Of a DNA stretch of 64,000 bases, positions 49,606 to 57,934 are shown piece after piece. The stretch covers positions 1 to 64,000 of the forward strand of contig NZ_JADOEQ010000003.1 of NCBI RefSeq assembly GCF_016745255.1, read 5' to 3'. A program made the position numbers and the translations under genes. This DNA comes from Enterococcus sp. BWR-S5 (GTDB taxonomy: Bacteria; Bacillota; Bacilli; Lactobacillales; Enterococcaceae). How positions within the stretch are numbered: the stretch's first letter is position 1; each line of letters opens with the position of its first letter. The notes beneath the pieces were generated by a model. That model had not been told where the DNA came from and did not search any database. It saw nothing but the letters and a program-made list of their open reading frames with translations.

Positions 49606-50790
49606 ATGTTAATTAGTGTTGCTGTTCTTATTCTTTTAGGTTTGTTCTTAGGGCAGGTGATGAAGCGGCTGCATCTGCCTTCACTTGTTGGCTATCTTTT
49701 AACAGGAATTCTTTTAGGACCATCTGTTTTGAATGTGTTGTCTTCGGAGTTTCTGGCACTTTCGGCAGATTTTAGGGAGTTGGCATTAATCGTGATTCTG
49801 ACTCGTGCCGGCTTGTCCTTGGATATTAACGAGTTAAAGAAGGTTGGTCGACCGGCGTTGCTGATGTGTTTTGTACCGGCGGTTGCGGAAATTGGGGCGA
49901 CTGTTCTTTTGGCACCGGTGCTTTTTAGCTTTTCTATTTCCGAAGCCTTGCTGTTAGGAAGTATCGTTGCAGCGGTGTCGCCGGCTGTTGTGGTTCCAAG
50001 GATGCTAAAGCTGATTCAGGAGGGCTATGGTCGAGAAAAGCATATTCCTCAGATTATCTTGGCAGGAGCATCTGTCGATGATGTGTTTGTGCTGGTTCTC
50101 TTTAGTGCATTTCTAGGAATGAATCAAGGATCAGATTTTACAGCAAGTACCTTGCTTCAAATTCCAAGCTCAATTATTTCGGGTCTTTTGGTTGGGGCTG
50201 TTGTCGGCTGGCTGTTAGCCAAGCTGTTTTCAATGTACCATATGAGAGATTCTATAAAGGTATTGATTATGTTGAGTCTTTGCTTTCTTTTGATGGGGCT
50301 GGAGGATGTGCTGGCGGGTTCATTCGCTTTTTCGGGAATGTTGAGTGTAATGAGCCTAAGTTTGATGCTGTATCGATTCCGAAAGCCGGTTGCTCAAAGG
50401 TTGGCGGTTAAGTTTAATAAACTATGGTTGGCAGCAGAAATATTTTTATTCGTTCTTGTTGGAGCGAGTGTGAATATAGCATTTGCTTATTCAGCGGGCT
50501 GGAAGCCTTTCGTCTTGATTTTGTTTGTTTCAGGTGTGAGGATGCTGGGTGTTTTTCTGGCAGTCATGGGGACCAATTTGACAACAAAAGAAAGAATCTT
50601 TTGTACAATCAGTTACCTTCCTAAAGCTACCGTACAAGCAGCCATAGGAGGAATTCCGTTGGCGCTAGGTATCAATAATGGAGAAATGATTTTGACAATT
50701 GCCGTTATCTCGATACTAACAACAGCACCAATTGGGGCATTAGGGATTGATCTGCTTTATAAAAAACTTTTATCAAAAGATACTGCTTAA
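49606..50790 (+). CDS. cation/proton antiporter family protein under fluoride control
   Basis: Membrane protein of 394 residues with about 12 helices. MKRLHLPSLVGYLLTGILLGPSVL, ILTRAGLSLDI and GASVDDVFVLVLFSAFLG mark the monovalent cation:proton antiporter (CPA/NhaP-like) superfamily; the Asp pair in the last motif is the usual ion site. In several bacteria, antiporters behind fluoride riboswitches are thought to help against fluoride, beside CrcB/Fluc channels and CLC-F. The riboswitch directly upstream argues that this protein has such a role, perhaps exporting fluoride. GGAGG precedes the ATG by seven bases. Confidence 0.88.
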   Translation: MLISVAVLILLGLFLGQVMKRLHLPSLVGYLLTGILLGPSVLNVLSSEFLALSADFRELALIVILTRAGLSLDINELKKVGRPALLMCFVPAVAEIGATVLLAPVLFSFSISEALLLGSIVAAVSPAVVVPRMLKLIQEGYGREKHIPQIILAGASVDDVFVLVLFSAFLGMNQGSDFTASTLLQIPSSIISGLLVGAVVGWLLAKLFSMYHMRDSIKVLIMLSLCFLLMGLEDVLAGSFAFSGMLSVMSLSLMLYRFRKPVAQRLAVKFNKLWLAAEIFLFVLVGASVNIAFAYSAGWKPFVLILFVSGVRMLGVFLAVMGTNLTTKERIFCTISYLPKATVQAAIGGIPLALGINNGEMILTIAVISILTTAPIGALGIDLLYKKLLSKDTA

Positions 50791-50797
50791 ATAAAAA

Positions 50798-50832
50798 AAC
50801 TCGACGGCCAAGTAATTGGCTGTCGAGTTTTT
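50798..50832. terminator. bidirectional terminator
   Basis: AAACTCGACGGCCAA at 50798-50812 pairs with TTGGCTGTCGAGTTT at 50816-50830 (one G-U) around a 3-base loop, with T/A flanks on both sides. It ends the antiporter and the convergent FMN reductase transcripts. Confidence 0.88.
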
Positions 50833-50837
50833 GGTTA

Positions 50838-51392
50838 CTATTGATAGTTTGCTTCCGCAAATTTGATGAAGGCATCAACGATGACTTGAAGGAAGTTGCG
50901 TGTTCCTTCAACAATTCCGCCATTTTCGTCAATTAAGTTTGCAATATTACCGATATAGGCTTCCGGCTGTTGTAATGTAGGAACATTCAGGAAAACCAGA
51001 GATTGCCTTAAATGATGATTTGCACCGAAGCCGCTGATAGCACCTGGAGAAACACTGACGACTAGTCCCGGCTTCTTATCCCAGACACTTTGTCCATATG
51101 GACGAGAGCCGACATCTAAAGCATTTTTCAATACTGCTGGAACGGAACGGTTATATTCAGGCGTAAAGAATGCAACGGCATCCAGAGCCTTTACCTGTTC
51201 TCTAAAAGCTGTCCAAGCCGCAGTAGGTGTTCCTTCATCATCCAAATCCTGATTATATATTTCTAAAGGAGCTAAATCGACAAACACAGCTTCGTAATTT
51301 TCCGGTAATAGCTCAGCCAGTGCTTTAGCCACCTTTTTATTATAAGAATCCTTTCTTAAACTACCGACAAAGAAGCCAATTTTTTTTGTCAT
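50838..51392 (-). CDS. NAD(P)H-dependent FMN reductase
   Basis: Flavodoxin-fold protein of 184 residues. GFFVGSLRKDSYNKKVAKAL binds the FMN phosphate. TPEYNRSVPAVLKNALDVGSR is the conserved FMN/dimer motif, and KPGLVVSVSPGAISGFGA follows. Such proteins reduce quinones, azo dyes or other small electrophiles; the natural substrate is open. The ATG at 51392 has GGAGG eight bases upstream; the longer frame above it lacks a site. It is divergent from the GNAT gene. Confidence 0.9.
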   Translation of the reverse strand: MTKKIGFFVGSLRKDSYNKKVAKALAELLPENYEAVFVDLAPLEIYNQDLDDEGTPTAAWTAFREQVKALDAVAFFTPEYNRSVPAVLKNALDVGSRPYGQSVWDKKPGLVVSVSPGAISGFGANHHLRQSLVFLNVPTLQQPEAYIGNIANLIDENGGIVEGTRNFLQVIVDAFIKFAEANYQ

Positions 51393-51584
51393 AACTATTT
51401 CCTCCATTCTGCTTGATATTCTATCTCCATCATAGGCTTCAAGCAAAATAAATGCAAGAAATACGCTATTCATTCGGCATTGTATTCCTCAGTTTGTTCG
51501 AGTATAATCAAGGAAACTGACCGATGAATGCGGACACATTTTTAAAAGGGTGTCGCGTATTAAAAAGAAAAAGGGGAGTAGCGT

Positions 51585-52391
51585 TTGAAAAAATTTGATT
51601 GGAAAAAAGTATTAACAGATGAAGAAAAGAAACAAATTCTTACACTGAAAAAGGAAAATGAAGCAAAGCTATCGATGAATTATAAGCTGGATTTAGGCTT
51701 TACCGATGGAGAAAAAGGGTATGCCAAGCATTTGCTTTATTGGAAAGACGGCGAGCTTGCAGGATATGGCTGGGCAACAAGTTTTGACCCATCTGAGCTT
51801 GAGTTGACACTTATTTTGTTCGATAGCAAAACGGATTTGTCTACAATGCTGACTGAGATACATCGCTATGCAGATGAGCATAAGGTGACAAGCGTGGTAC
51901 TAATCGCTGATGAAGCAGATGAGACTTCAGCTGATCAATTTAGGGAAATGGGTATTGAGAAACAATTTTCTGAGTACTATATGCTGCTAAATATGGATTG
52001 GGTAGAAGGAACAGAAGCAACAGCTATTGAGCTGGTTTCTCCAAGCTCAGTTGATTTGCCGAAGCTTGAGCAATTATTGGGCGGTCGTCCGATTGAAGAA
52101 GATTTAGCCAATACCTATGTCTATAAAGAGAATGAACAGCTGTTGGCTTGTATTCGACTGGAAGAGACGACTGGCGAATGGGGAATCTTTGGTTTTGTTG
52201 TTCAAGAAGGCCAACGTGGAAAAGGACTTGGCAGAAAGGTACTTACCGCCTCCATTGGGCTTATATTGGAGCGTGCTCCTGAAAGCATCTATCTGGAAGT
52301 TGAGACAGACAACCAGCCAGCGTATCATTTATACCAAAGCATTGGGTTTGATGTTAGAAATCAGTATGATTACTATAACTTGAGTAAATAA
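51585..52391 (+). CDS. GNAT-family acetyltransferase
   Basis: A protein of 268 residues. The C-terminal half (about 135-268) has the GNAT acetyl-CoA motif FVVQEGQRGKGLGRKVLTASI, followed by YLEVETDNQPAYHLYQSIGFDV. The N-terminal half is probably a degenerate second GNAT fold (YAKHLLYWKDGELAGYGWATSF), making it a tandem GNAT like those acting on small molecules. TTG start with GGGGAG upstream. The acceptor is unknown. A strong terminator follows five bases past the stop. Confidence 0.87.
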   Translation: MKKFDWKKVLTDEEKKQILTLKKENEAKLSMNYKLDLGFTDGEKGYAKHLLYWKDGELAGYGWATSFDPSELELTLILFDSKTDLSTMLTEIHRYADEHKVTSVVLIADEADETSADQFREMGIEKQFSEYYMLLNMDWVEGTEATAIELVSPSSVDLPKLEQLLGGRPIEEDLANTYVYKENEQLLACIRLEETTGEWGIFGFVVQEGQRGKGLGRKVLTASIGLILERAPESIYLEVETDNQPAYHLYQSIGFDVRNQYDYYNLSK

Positions 52392-52395
52392 TAAT

Positions 52396-52445
52396 AGCCG
52401 AACAAAAAAGAGTGAAGCGTGGAGCTTGCTCTTTTTTGTTCGGCT
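52396..52445 (+). terminator. GNAT gene terminator
   Basis: AGCCGAACAAAAAAGAG at 52396-52412 pairs perfectly with CTCTTTTTTGTTCGGCT at 52429-52445. The T run lies inside the 17-bp stem. Confidence 0.75.
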
Positions 52446-52627
52446 AAGGCAATAAGTTGCCCCTGCCAAGGTAGGACTACTATATCACAAGTCGTTCGTA
52501 TCAGGCAATGATAGTTGTCAGGATATTTCGATTCATTTTTGGTTGAAAGAAATGCTCTAATAAATCAGTTCTTTTTCATTTCATTATTGTTGACTTAAGG
52601 TATACTTATAGTTTGGAGGAATCAATT

Positions 52628-53527
52628 ATGGGCAAGTTAGCAATCATTAGTGATTTACATGTTGATATTAATCAGTTTAGTGAACAAGAGCTGTTATTGT
52701 TGATAGATGTATTGAAAGAAAAACAAGTCACACACCTTCATTTGGCGGGAGATACCGCCAATCATGTACCACGTGTGCTTGAAACACTTGATTTTATTCG
52801 TAGTCACCATATACCTGTTACTTATAATTTCGGCAATCATGAAATGCCGAGTCTTGATAAAGCAGAAGAAATTGAAAGTTATCCGGACGCTTCTTTCTTG
52901 AATCAGCGGACATTTGAGCTAAACAATCAGCTGGTTTTGCTGGCCTTCAATGGCTGGTACGACTATAGTTTTTCAGATGAAACAGATAATAAAAAGATTC
53001 TTGCTGCGAAAAATCTCTACTGGTATGACCGCTTCATTCATCGTGGCGAGTCTGATCCGGTAATCAATCAGGAGATTCTTGATCGATTAAAGCTTGTATT
53101 AGATAATCTGGCAAGAGAGAGCAAGCAAGTAGTTATTGCTACACATTTCGTGCCAAAACAGTCCTTTATTGTTTATCAAAAAGGCAAGTACAAGCGTTGG
53201 AACGAGTTGAATGCTTTTTTGGGCGCTGCAAAAACCGGCGAGCTGTTGGATCAGTATACGAATATTCAACAAGTGGTCTTTGGACATACACACCGTCGCT
53301 TTGAAAATCAAATCATTAATGGAACCATCTATAGCTGTCATCCTTTTGGCTACTATTTTGAATGGCAGCTTACTCGCGAGTTCATTTTGACACAGAGGTT
53401 GGCGGAGCAGTTCAATCCCATGAAGGTTAGGGGCATATTAAAGACACATAGAGAAGCTTTTCAGGAGTATCGCTTGCAGCATTTGAAGGAAGAGTTTTCA
53501 AAAGGTGTGACGATTATTGATTATTAG
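52628..53527 (+). CDS. calcineurin-like metallophosphoesterase
   Basis: A cytosolic phosphoesterase of 299 residues. Metal-binding motifs are in order: ISDLHVDIN (D-x-H), LHLAGDTANH (GDxxN-type), NFGNHE (GNH-E), ATHFVPK and VFGHTHRRFE (GHTH). Fold and motifs are those of YkuE/Icc-like enzymes; the substrate (nucleotide, phospholipid or protein) cannot be read. GGAGG precedes the ATG at 52628; the frame five codons longer runs through that site. It stands alone before rpsP. Confidence 0.9.
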   Translation: MGKLAIISDLHVDINQFSEQELLLLIDVLKEKQVTHLHLAGDTANHVPRVLETLDFIRSHHIPVTYNFGNHEMPSLDKAEEIESYPDASFLNQRTFELNNQLVLLAFNGWYDYSFSDETDNKKILAAKNLYWYDRFIHRGESDPVINQEILDRLKLVLDNLARESKQVVIATHFVPKQSFIVYQKGKYKRWNELNAFLGAAKTGELLDQYTNIQQVVFGHTHRRFENQIINGTIYSCHPFGYYFEWQLTREFILTQRLAEQFNPMKVRGILKTHREAFQEYRLQHLKEEFSKGVTIIDY

Positions 53528-53608
53528 CTGAAAAGAGCTAATAATACAAGCGGCTAATAAAAAGAGGATGCTTTGTTCATTTTTTTAGAGGGTGTCAAGA
53601 AAAAACTC

Positions 53609-53637
53609 TTTACAGCCTGTGAGTAATCTGGTAAACT
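53609..53637 (+). promoter_or_regulatory. rpsP promoter
   Basis: TTTACA at 53609-53614, 17 bases, TAAACT at 53632-53637. Expected start near 53644, giving a leader of about 32 bases. Confidence 0.65.
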
Positions 53638-53675
53638 AGCATTTGTGATTAAGTTATATGGAGGTGTAATTAAAA

Positions 53676-53951
53676 ATGGCAGTTAAAATTCGTTTAAAAC
53701 GTATGGGTTCTAAAAAGAAACCTTTTTACCGTATTGTAGTAGCTGATTCACGTTCTCCTCGTGATGGACGTTTCATCGAAACTGTAGGAACTTACAATCC
53801 TTTGAAAGATCCTGCGGAAGTAGTTTTAAAAGAAGATTTAGTGTTGAACTGGTTATCTAAAGGTGCTCAACCTTCTGATACTGTTCGTAACATCCTTTCA
53901 AAAGAAGGCTTGATGCAAAAACATCATGAAGCTAAATTCGTAAAGAAATAG
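53676..53951 (+). CDS. rpsP: ribosomal protein S16
   Basis: Small-subunit ribosomal protein, 91 residues. [34 protein letters not shown] and [11 protein letters not shown] are the invariant family blocks, followed by [23 protein letters not shown] precedes the ATG. It forms a unit with khpA 11 bases downstream. ylxM-ffh, normally directly upstream, is 14 kb away. Confidence 0.97.
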   Translation: MAVKIRLKRMGSKKKPFYRIVVADSRSPRDGRFIETVGTYNPLKDPAEVVLKEDLVLNWLSKGAQPSDTVRNILSKEGLMQKHHEAKFVKK

Positions 53952-53962
53952 GGTGATTGATT

Positions 53963-54208
53963 ATGACTGATGTAAAAGAGTTAGTATTGACGATTGTTCG
54001 TCCGTTAGTTAGTCATCCGGAGGCTGTTTCTTTGGAAATCGAAGAGTCTGACAGCTTCCTAGAATACAATTTGACTGTGTCACAGGAAGATATTGGACGG
54101 GTCATTGGGAAACAAGGTCGAGTAGCGAAAGCCATTCGTACTATCGTTTACAGTGTTCGTACAGATGGACCTAAAAAGGTTCGTTTGAATATCCTTGATG
54201 GACAATAG
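53963..54208 (+). CDS. khpA: KH-domain RNA-binding protein KhpA
   Basis: A single KH-domain protein of 81 residues; QEDIGRVIGKQGRVAKAIRT carries the GxxG loop (GKQG) that contacts RNA. KhpA homologues act with KhpB/EloR in RNA binding and cell-elongation control. The ATG at 53963 has AGGGTGA upstream. The usual next genes rimM and trmD are absent; a terminator follows instead. Confidence 0.93.
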   Translation: MTDVKELVLTIVRPLVSHPEAVSLEIEESDSFLEYNLTVSQEDIGRVIGKQGRVAKAIRTIVYSVRTDGPKKVRLNILDGQ

Positions 54209-54218
54209 AAGAATGTTG

Positions 54219-54252
54219 AACCGGCAAAACAATTGTTTTGCTGGTTTTTTGT
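54219..54252 (+). terminator. rpsP-khpA terminator
   Basis: AACCGGCAAAAC pairs with GTTTTGCTGGTT (one G-U) around AATT, followed by T. Confidence 0.82.
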
Positions 54253-54294
54253 ATACCATTCAGCGATAATGAAAGCGTGAAGGAGGAGAAAACG

Positions 54295-54840
54295 ATGGAA
54301 GAAATCAATACATATAGGCAACAGCTGGTCACTGCGCTTATAGATTATTTTGGCCAAAATCGTTTGCAGGAGGGAGCGGTGTTTGTCCTAGGGTGCAGTA
54401 CCAGTGAAATTATTGGTCAACGGATTGGCAGTCACTCTACTCTGTCTGTAGGGGAAATGGTGATTGAGACGTTGCAGGAGCTATTGAGTGAGAAAAAACT
54501 CTTTTTGGCGGTTCAGGGCTGTGAACATATAAACAGATCGTTAGTCATTGAACGTGAAGCTGCAGAACGCTTTGGGTTTGAAATCGTGACGGTTATTCCT
54601 TCATTACAAGCAGGAGGTGCAGCTGCGACAGCCGCTTTCCAGACATTTTCTGATCCGGTGGTAGTGGAGCATATTGTGGCGGCGGGGGGAATAGATATAG
54701 GGGATACATCAATCGGTATGCATGTAAAGCATGTGCAAATCCCTGTCAGAACGAGCATCAAAGAGATTGGTGCAGCACATACAACCTTCTTGACCTCGCG
54801 ACCAAAGCTGATAGGTGGTCCGAGGGCAGTATACGCATAG
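54295..54840 (+). CDS. UPF0340 (YwlG/TIGR01440) family protein
   Basis: A cytosolic protein of 181 residues. Family stretches are VFVLGCSTSEIIGQRIGSHSTL, LAVQGCEHINRSLVIE, VIPSLQAGGAAATAAF and HVAxP-like HVKHVQIPVR. The fold is related to amidase-like or TM1506-type proteins, but no activity is established. The ATG at 54295 has AGGAGG 8 bases upstream; a longer frame starts inside the khpA terminator. Monocistronic. Confidence 0.9.
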   Translation: MEEINTYRQQLVTALIDYFGQNRLQEGAVFVLGCSTSEIIGQRIGSHSTLSVGEMVIETLQELLSEKKLFLAVQGCEHINRSLVIEREAAERFGFEIVTVIPSLQAGGAAATAAFQTFSDPVVVEHIVAAGGIDIGDTSIGMHVKHVQIPVRTSIKEIGAAHTTFLTSRPKLIGGPRAVYA

Positions 54841-54859
54841 TTTTTTTCAGTCAACAGAA

Positions 54860-54901
54860 AAAAAATCTGGAAAGCAGAATAATGCTTCCCGGATTTTTTA
54901 G
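54860..54901. terminator. bidirectional terminator
   Basis: AAAAAATCTGGAAAGC pairs with GCTTCCCGGATTTTTT (two mismatches) around AGAATAAT. It ends the UPF0340 gene and the convergent DUF1576 unit. Confidence 0.78.
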
Positions 54902-54904
54902 CAT

Positions 54905-55243
54905 TTAGCGTTTTCTAAACACTTTAATATCAAAAATTGATGAATCAAAGGTGATTTCAGCTTCATCGATCATCAATCCAAGCAGATGATAGTCTTCTTC
55001 TTCATGATGGGTGATTCCTAACAGCTCATCATAATAAGACTCAATACTTGGGTCCCTTGGTGTGTTCAAAAGCTCCAGTAAATGGAGAACATCAGAGGGT
55101 TCTTCATCGATTTTTCCCTGCATTTCAATATAAAATCCTTCTTCAACAAAATCCAAACCGATTCGAATATCTTCTATATCATTGGAAAAGAAGTAGGTCA
55201 GCAGTTCGTCAATAATTCTTTTTGCTTTTTCTCTTTCCTGCAT
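54905..55243 (-). CDS. small acidic protein co-encoded with the DUF1576 membrane protein
   Basis: A 112-residue, strongly acidic, soluble protein that I do not recognise. It begins with a charged helix (QEREKAKRIIDELLTYFFSND) and has strands DIRIGLDFVEEGFYIEMQG and AEITFDSSIFDIKVFRKR. The middle carries DYHLLGLMIDEAEI. It could be a distant, truncated ATP-binding or regulatory domain, but no motif supports that. It overlaps the upstream membrane-protein gene by 35 bases, so translation is coupled and a physical or regulatory partnership is likely. No signal peptide. Confidence 0.7.
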   Translation of the reverse strand: MQEREKAKRIIDELLTYFFSNDIEDIRIGLDFVEEGFYIEMQGKIDEEPSDVLHLLELLNTPRDPSIESYYDELLGITHHEEEDYHLLGLMIDEAEITFDSSIFDIKVFRKR

Positions 55244-56549
55244 TCTGTTTCACCTTTCTAATTTGAAAAATATTATCAAGCAGCGGCACCATGATTGCTG
55301 CAACAAATCCTGTAGAGAAGCCATTATTATAGAGGTTCAAGCCGCCATGCAGAAAACTGACATTTGTGACTAGAGCCATATGGAAAAATCCTGCAATCAC
55401 ACCATAAACCGGCCCATAAAATCCCGCAATAGGTGCCAAGCTGGTACCGAAGATACCTGTCATGACAACAACCGTCTGGTCAACCTGAAAGACAGAAGAA
55501 AACTTGGCTGTAAGAAAAATGCCAACTAACAGCGGAAAGCTGTTCAGCGGATGATTCCCAAACGCACTAAAGCCAACAGCCGAGAGGATAGCACCCAGAA
55601 TCGGTCCGTTTAGCGTTCCTTTACTAATTAAGACATAGGCGATGAGCAGATAACCCATCATGGCCATGTTCATCAAGGTTGGTCCAACGGATGTAATAGA
55701 TATGAAATCCGTCACCAGTTTCCCTGAGGTTTTACTGATTGCTTTTAATCCTTTGAAAGAAAAGTGATTTAAAATAAAGCCTGTACCGAACATTAGTGTA
55801 AACAGAAATAGGAGAAAAATCAATAGTTTTCCATGGGCTGTTGTAGATACAAGGTTCTGGGTCTCCACTTGTTTGTCAAACATCCTTAAACAGCTGGTAA
55901 ACAGCATAGCAATTAAGCCGGAAGTGAACCCGATGTTGTAAAGTGAAAAACCTTGATGGAAAATTAGAACATGAGAGGCCAGTGGAGGTAAAATCATACC
56001 TAAAAAGATGCCAATCGTGTAACTTAACGGGATTGCGATAATTAATGGAAGTGATAAGCCGAATGTAATGTAGCTAATAATCGGAGAGAGCGCACTGCCG
56101 AATAAGCTAACTACAATGACAGAAGAAAAAGGCTTTTTTGTAATTCTGCAGTAAAGATAGCCGCCAATTATGATGGGAATTGAATTATAGAGGTTTTTCC
56201 CAAAAAAAGAGCAGCCGGAAACGGTAAAAAGAGCAGCGATTACCGGTCCGGTAATTAAAAGCTTGTGTCTTTTAGTCAGCAAAACGCTCGCCAGCGTCAA
56301 TACGCCGCTATTGAAGAAAGCGCTGTTAAAAGAACCCAATCGAATATAGTCAGTCAGCAAATGACTGGGAGAGGTCAGTATATTGAATGTTCCGGTCAGT
56401 AGTTGAGAAAGAGGACCGCTGAATAGCCCAATAAGAATCAATAAGATCGAATAAGAAATTAGAAGTATGTAAGACAGCTCGCCGTTCTTTTCTCGAAACT
56501 TTTCCTTCTCAGTGTGAAGTAGTGTGATACTTTCGTTTTTTATCTCCAA
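55209..56549 (-). CDS. DUF1576 membrane protein with internal duplication
   Basis: Integral membrane protein of 446 residues. The two halves are homologous: residues 65-220 and 279-427 repeat the order S-FG----NS-P--(I/L)(I/V)G, then (S/G)(L/I)FG-(A/S)L(S/A)PI, then -H-G--LYN-GF-(S/T)G(L/F)-A, at offsets of about 203-217. Each half has about five to six helices. Internal duplication of this sort is typical of transporters and channels; urea-transporter-like proteins are one analogy, not a claim. Translation starts at TTG behind a GGGGGG site. It is divergent from a TetR regulator. Substrate unknown. Confidence 0.82.
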   Translation of the reverse strand: MEIKNESITLLHTEKEKFREKNGELSYILLISYSILLILIGLFSGPLSQLLTGTFNILTSPSHLLTDYIRLGSFNSAFFNSGVLTLASVLLTKRHKLLITGPVIAALFTVSGCSFFGKNLYNSIPIIIGGYLYCRITKKPFSSVIVVSLFGSALSPIISYITFGLSLPLIIAIPLSYTIGIFLGMILPPLASHVLIFHQGFSLYNIGFTSGLIAMLFTSCLRMFDKQVETQNLVSTTAHGKLLIFLLFLFTLMFGTGFILNHFSFKGLKAISKTSGKLVTDFISITSVGPTLMNMAMMGYLLIAYVLISKGTLNGPILGAILSAVGFSAFGNHPLNSFPLLVGIFLTAKFSSVFQVDQTVVVMTGIFGTSLAPIAGFYGPVYGVIAGFFHMALVTNVSFLHGGLNLYNNGFSTGFVAAIMVPLLDNIFQIRKVKQNAGKRKSKKNY

Positions 56550-56620
56550 AAAATCCCCCCTTTTATCGTCTATATACTGTTAATATACCTATAATTAGTG
56601 TGTAAGGTCAATAAAAATCA

Positions 56621-56652
56621 GTGAAATTATCATGTTTTTTAATGATTTTCAC
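56621..56652. promoter_or_regulatory. inverted repeat, TetR operator candidate
   Basis: GTGAAATTATCAT at 56621-56633 is mirrored by ATGATTTTCAC at 56642-56652 (2-base length difference). It lies between the divergent DUF1576 and TetR genes. Confidence 0.55.
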
Positions 56653-56745
56653 AATTATTGATAGAACCGCAACGATGGAACAGTGTAAAATGAATATAAA
56701 CGAACATCAGGAAATGGAGTATTTCATCACCGGAAAGGACAAAGA

Positions 56746-57291
56746 ATGGTAAGAAGAAAAGTGTACACAAAAGATCAGATTTTGAAAGCTTCTTATAGTA
56801 TTATCTTGAAAGAAGGATTTTCCGGCATAACCGCCAGAAATGTCGCGGACAAGATGGGAATTTCTACACAGCCAATTTATTTAGAATTCAAAAATATGGA
56901 AGACTTGAAAGTTTCTTTACTATTACTGATATATGATGAGTTGGAAAACGAATACTATAACAGACAGCCTACAGGAGATCCTGTTATTGATATGGGCTTA
57001 AATATCATTGAATTTGCGAAGAAGGATCGTAAGCTATTTATGTATATGTATATCGACCCCCATGGGTATGGGGATATGCTTCGAGACTTGTCTTATGAGG
57101 GATTAATAAAGAAGTTGCAGCTAATTGGAAAATATCAAGGCGTGTCCAACGAGGTATTGGCAGATATCTATGAAAAAATTTGGATAACAGCTGCTGGGAT
57201 AGCAACCTTACTTGCTACGGAAACCATTATTATGACAACGGCAGAAATTAATGAAACGTTGGAAGAATCGATTCAGAAGCATTTTCTATAA
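56746..57291 (+). CDS. TetR-family transcriptional regulator
   Basis: A 181-residue regulator. The N-terminal HTH reads YTKDQILKASYSIILKEGFSGITARNVADKMGISTQPIYLEFKNMEDL, the normal TetR pattern. The C-terminal ligand domain (60-181) is helical and without recognisable specificity. It is divergent from the DUF1576 unit, which it probably controls through the inverted repeat between them. AGGACAAAGA is a modest ribosome site. A terminator follows. Confidence 0.9.
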   Translation: MVRRKVYTKDQILKASYSIILKEGFSGITARNVADKMGISTQPIYLEFKNMEDLKVSLLLLIYDELENEYYNRQPTGDPVIDMGLNIIEFAKKDRKLFMYMYIDPHGYGDMLRDLSYEGLIKKLQLIGKYQGVSNEVLADIYEKIWITAAGIATLLATETIIMTTAEINETLEESIQKHFL

Positions 57292-57305
57292 GAGAAGGAA
57301 TAGAG

Positions 57306-57358
57306 GCTGTTAACCGTGAATAATCTATCTGATTGTTCTGGTTAACAGCGTTTTTTTA
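57306..57358 (+). terminator. TetR gene terminator
   Basis: GCTGTTAACC at 57306-57315 pairs perfectly with GGTTAACAGC at 57340-57349, followed by seven T. Confidence 0.85.
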
Positions 57359-57382
57359 TTAAGTATATGAAAGGATATCGGA

Positions 57383-57877
57383 ATGAAGCAATTGAATGAA
57401 GAAGTACTCATCAAGATTAATGAGTTCTGTCAAAAAAAGACAGAAGCGCAAGTGACCTCCATGTACGGAGTAAGAGATAAGGGGGGCTTGATAAGCCTTG
57501 CTGCTTCTGTTGAGCAAAGCGTGTTTGGCGTAGATGTTTACCCAACGATAACTAGTAAGGCGGCGTTTCTATGGCGTGGGATTACAAACTACCATTGCTT
57601 TTATAATGGAAACAAACGAACAGGTCTTGTTACAGCGTATGTATTTCTAGTGATGAATGGATTTAGACTGACTATCACAAAGCAGGCTTTTTATGATGCA
57701 GCAATAGCAATCGCAGCTGGAAAAATGGCAGATGAAGCAATTGAGGATTTGCTGGCGAAATCGGTTGAAAAGGATAAACGTTTAGTAGATGTAGAGGAGC
57801 TTTCCGATTTGCTGGAGACTATCTATCAACAAGACGCAGAGCTTAGAACAGTAGTTGAAGAGTTATCCCTGACTTAA
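57383..57877 (+). CDS. Doc-like Fic-domain protein without visible antitoxin
   Basis: A protein of 164 residues. The Fic motif reads HCFYNGNKRTGLV, with Lys where true AMP-transferases have Gly (HxFx(D/N)GNGR). This Doc-type form (NKR) is known from the phage P1 toxin that phosphorylates EF-Tu. Upstream, YPTITSKAAFLWRGITNYHCF fits the Doc helix layout. The C-terminal 45 residues (VDVEELSDLLETIYQQDAEL) exceed typical Doc and could hold an inhibitory helix. No Phd-type antitoxin gene lies next to it. AAAGGA precedes the ATG. Terminators bound it on both sides. Confidence 0.83.
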   Translation: MKQLNEEVLIKINEFCQKKTEAQVTSMYGVRDKGGLISLAASVEQSVFGVDVYPTITSKAAFLWRGITNYHCFYNGNKRTGLVTAYVFLVMNGFRLTITKQAFYDAAIAIAAGKMADEAIEDLLAKSVEKDKRLVDVEELSDLLETIYQQDAELRTVVEELSLT

Positions 57878-57885
57878 GCATAAAT

Positions 57886-57930
57886 AAAGTGCTCTAACAG
57901 CCGTATTACCAACTGTTAGAGCACTTTTTA
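57886..57930. terminator. bidirectional terminator
   Basis: AAAGTGCTCTAACAG at 57886-57900 pairs perfectly with CTGTTAGAGCACTTT at 57913-57927, flanked by T. It separates the Doc-like and cyclophilin genes. Confidence 0.9.
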
Positions 57931-57934
57931 TGTG

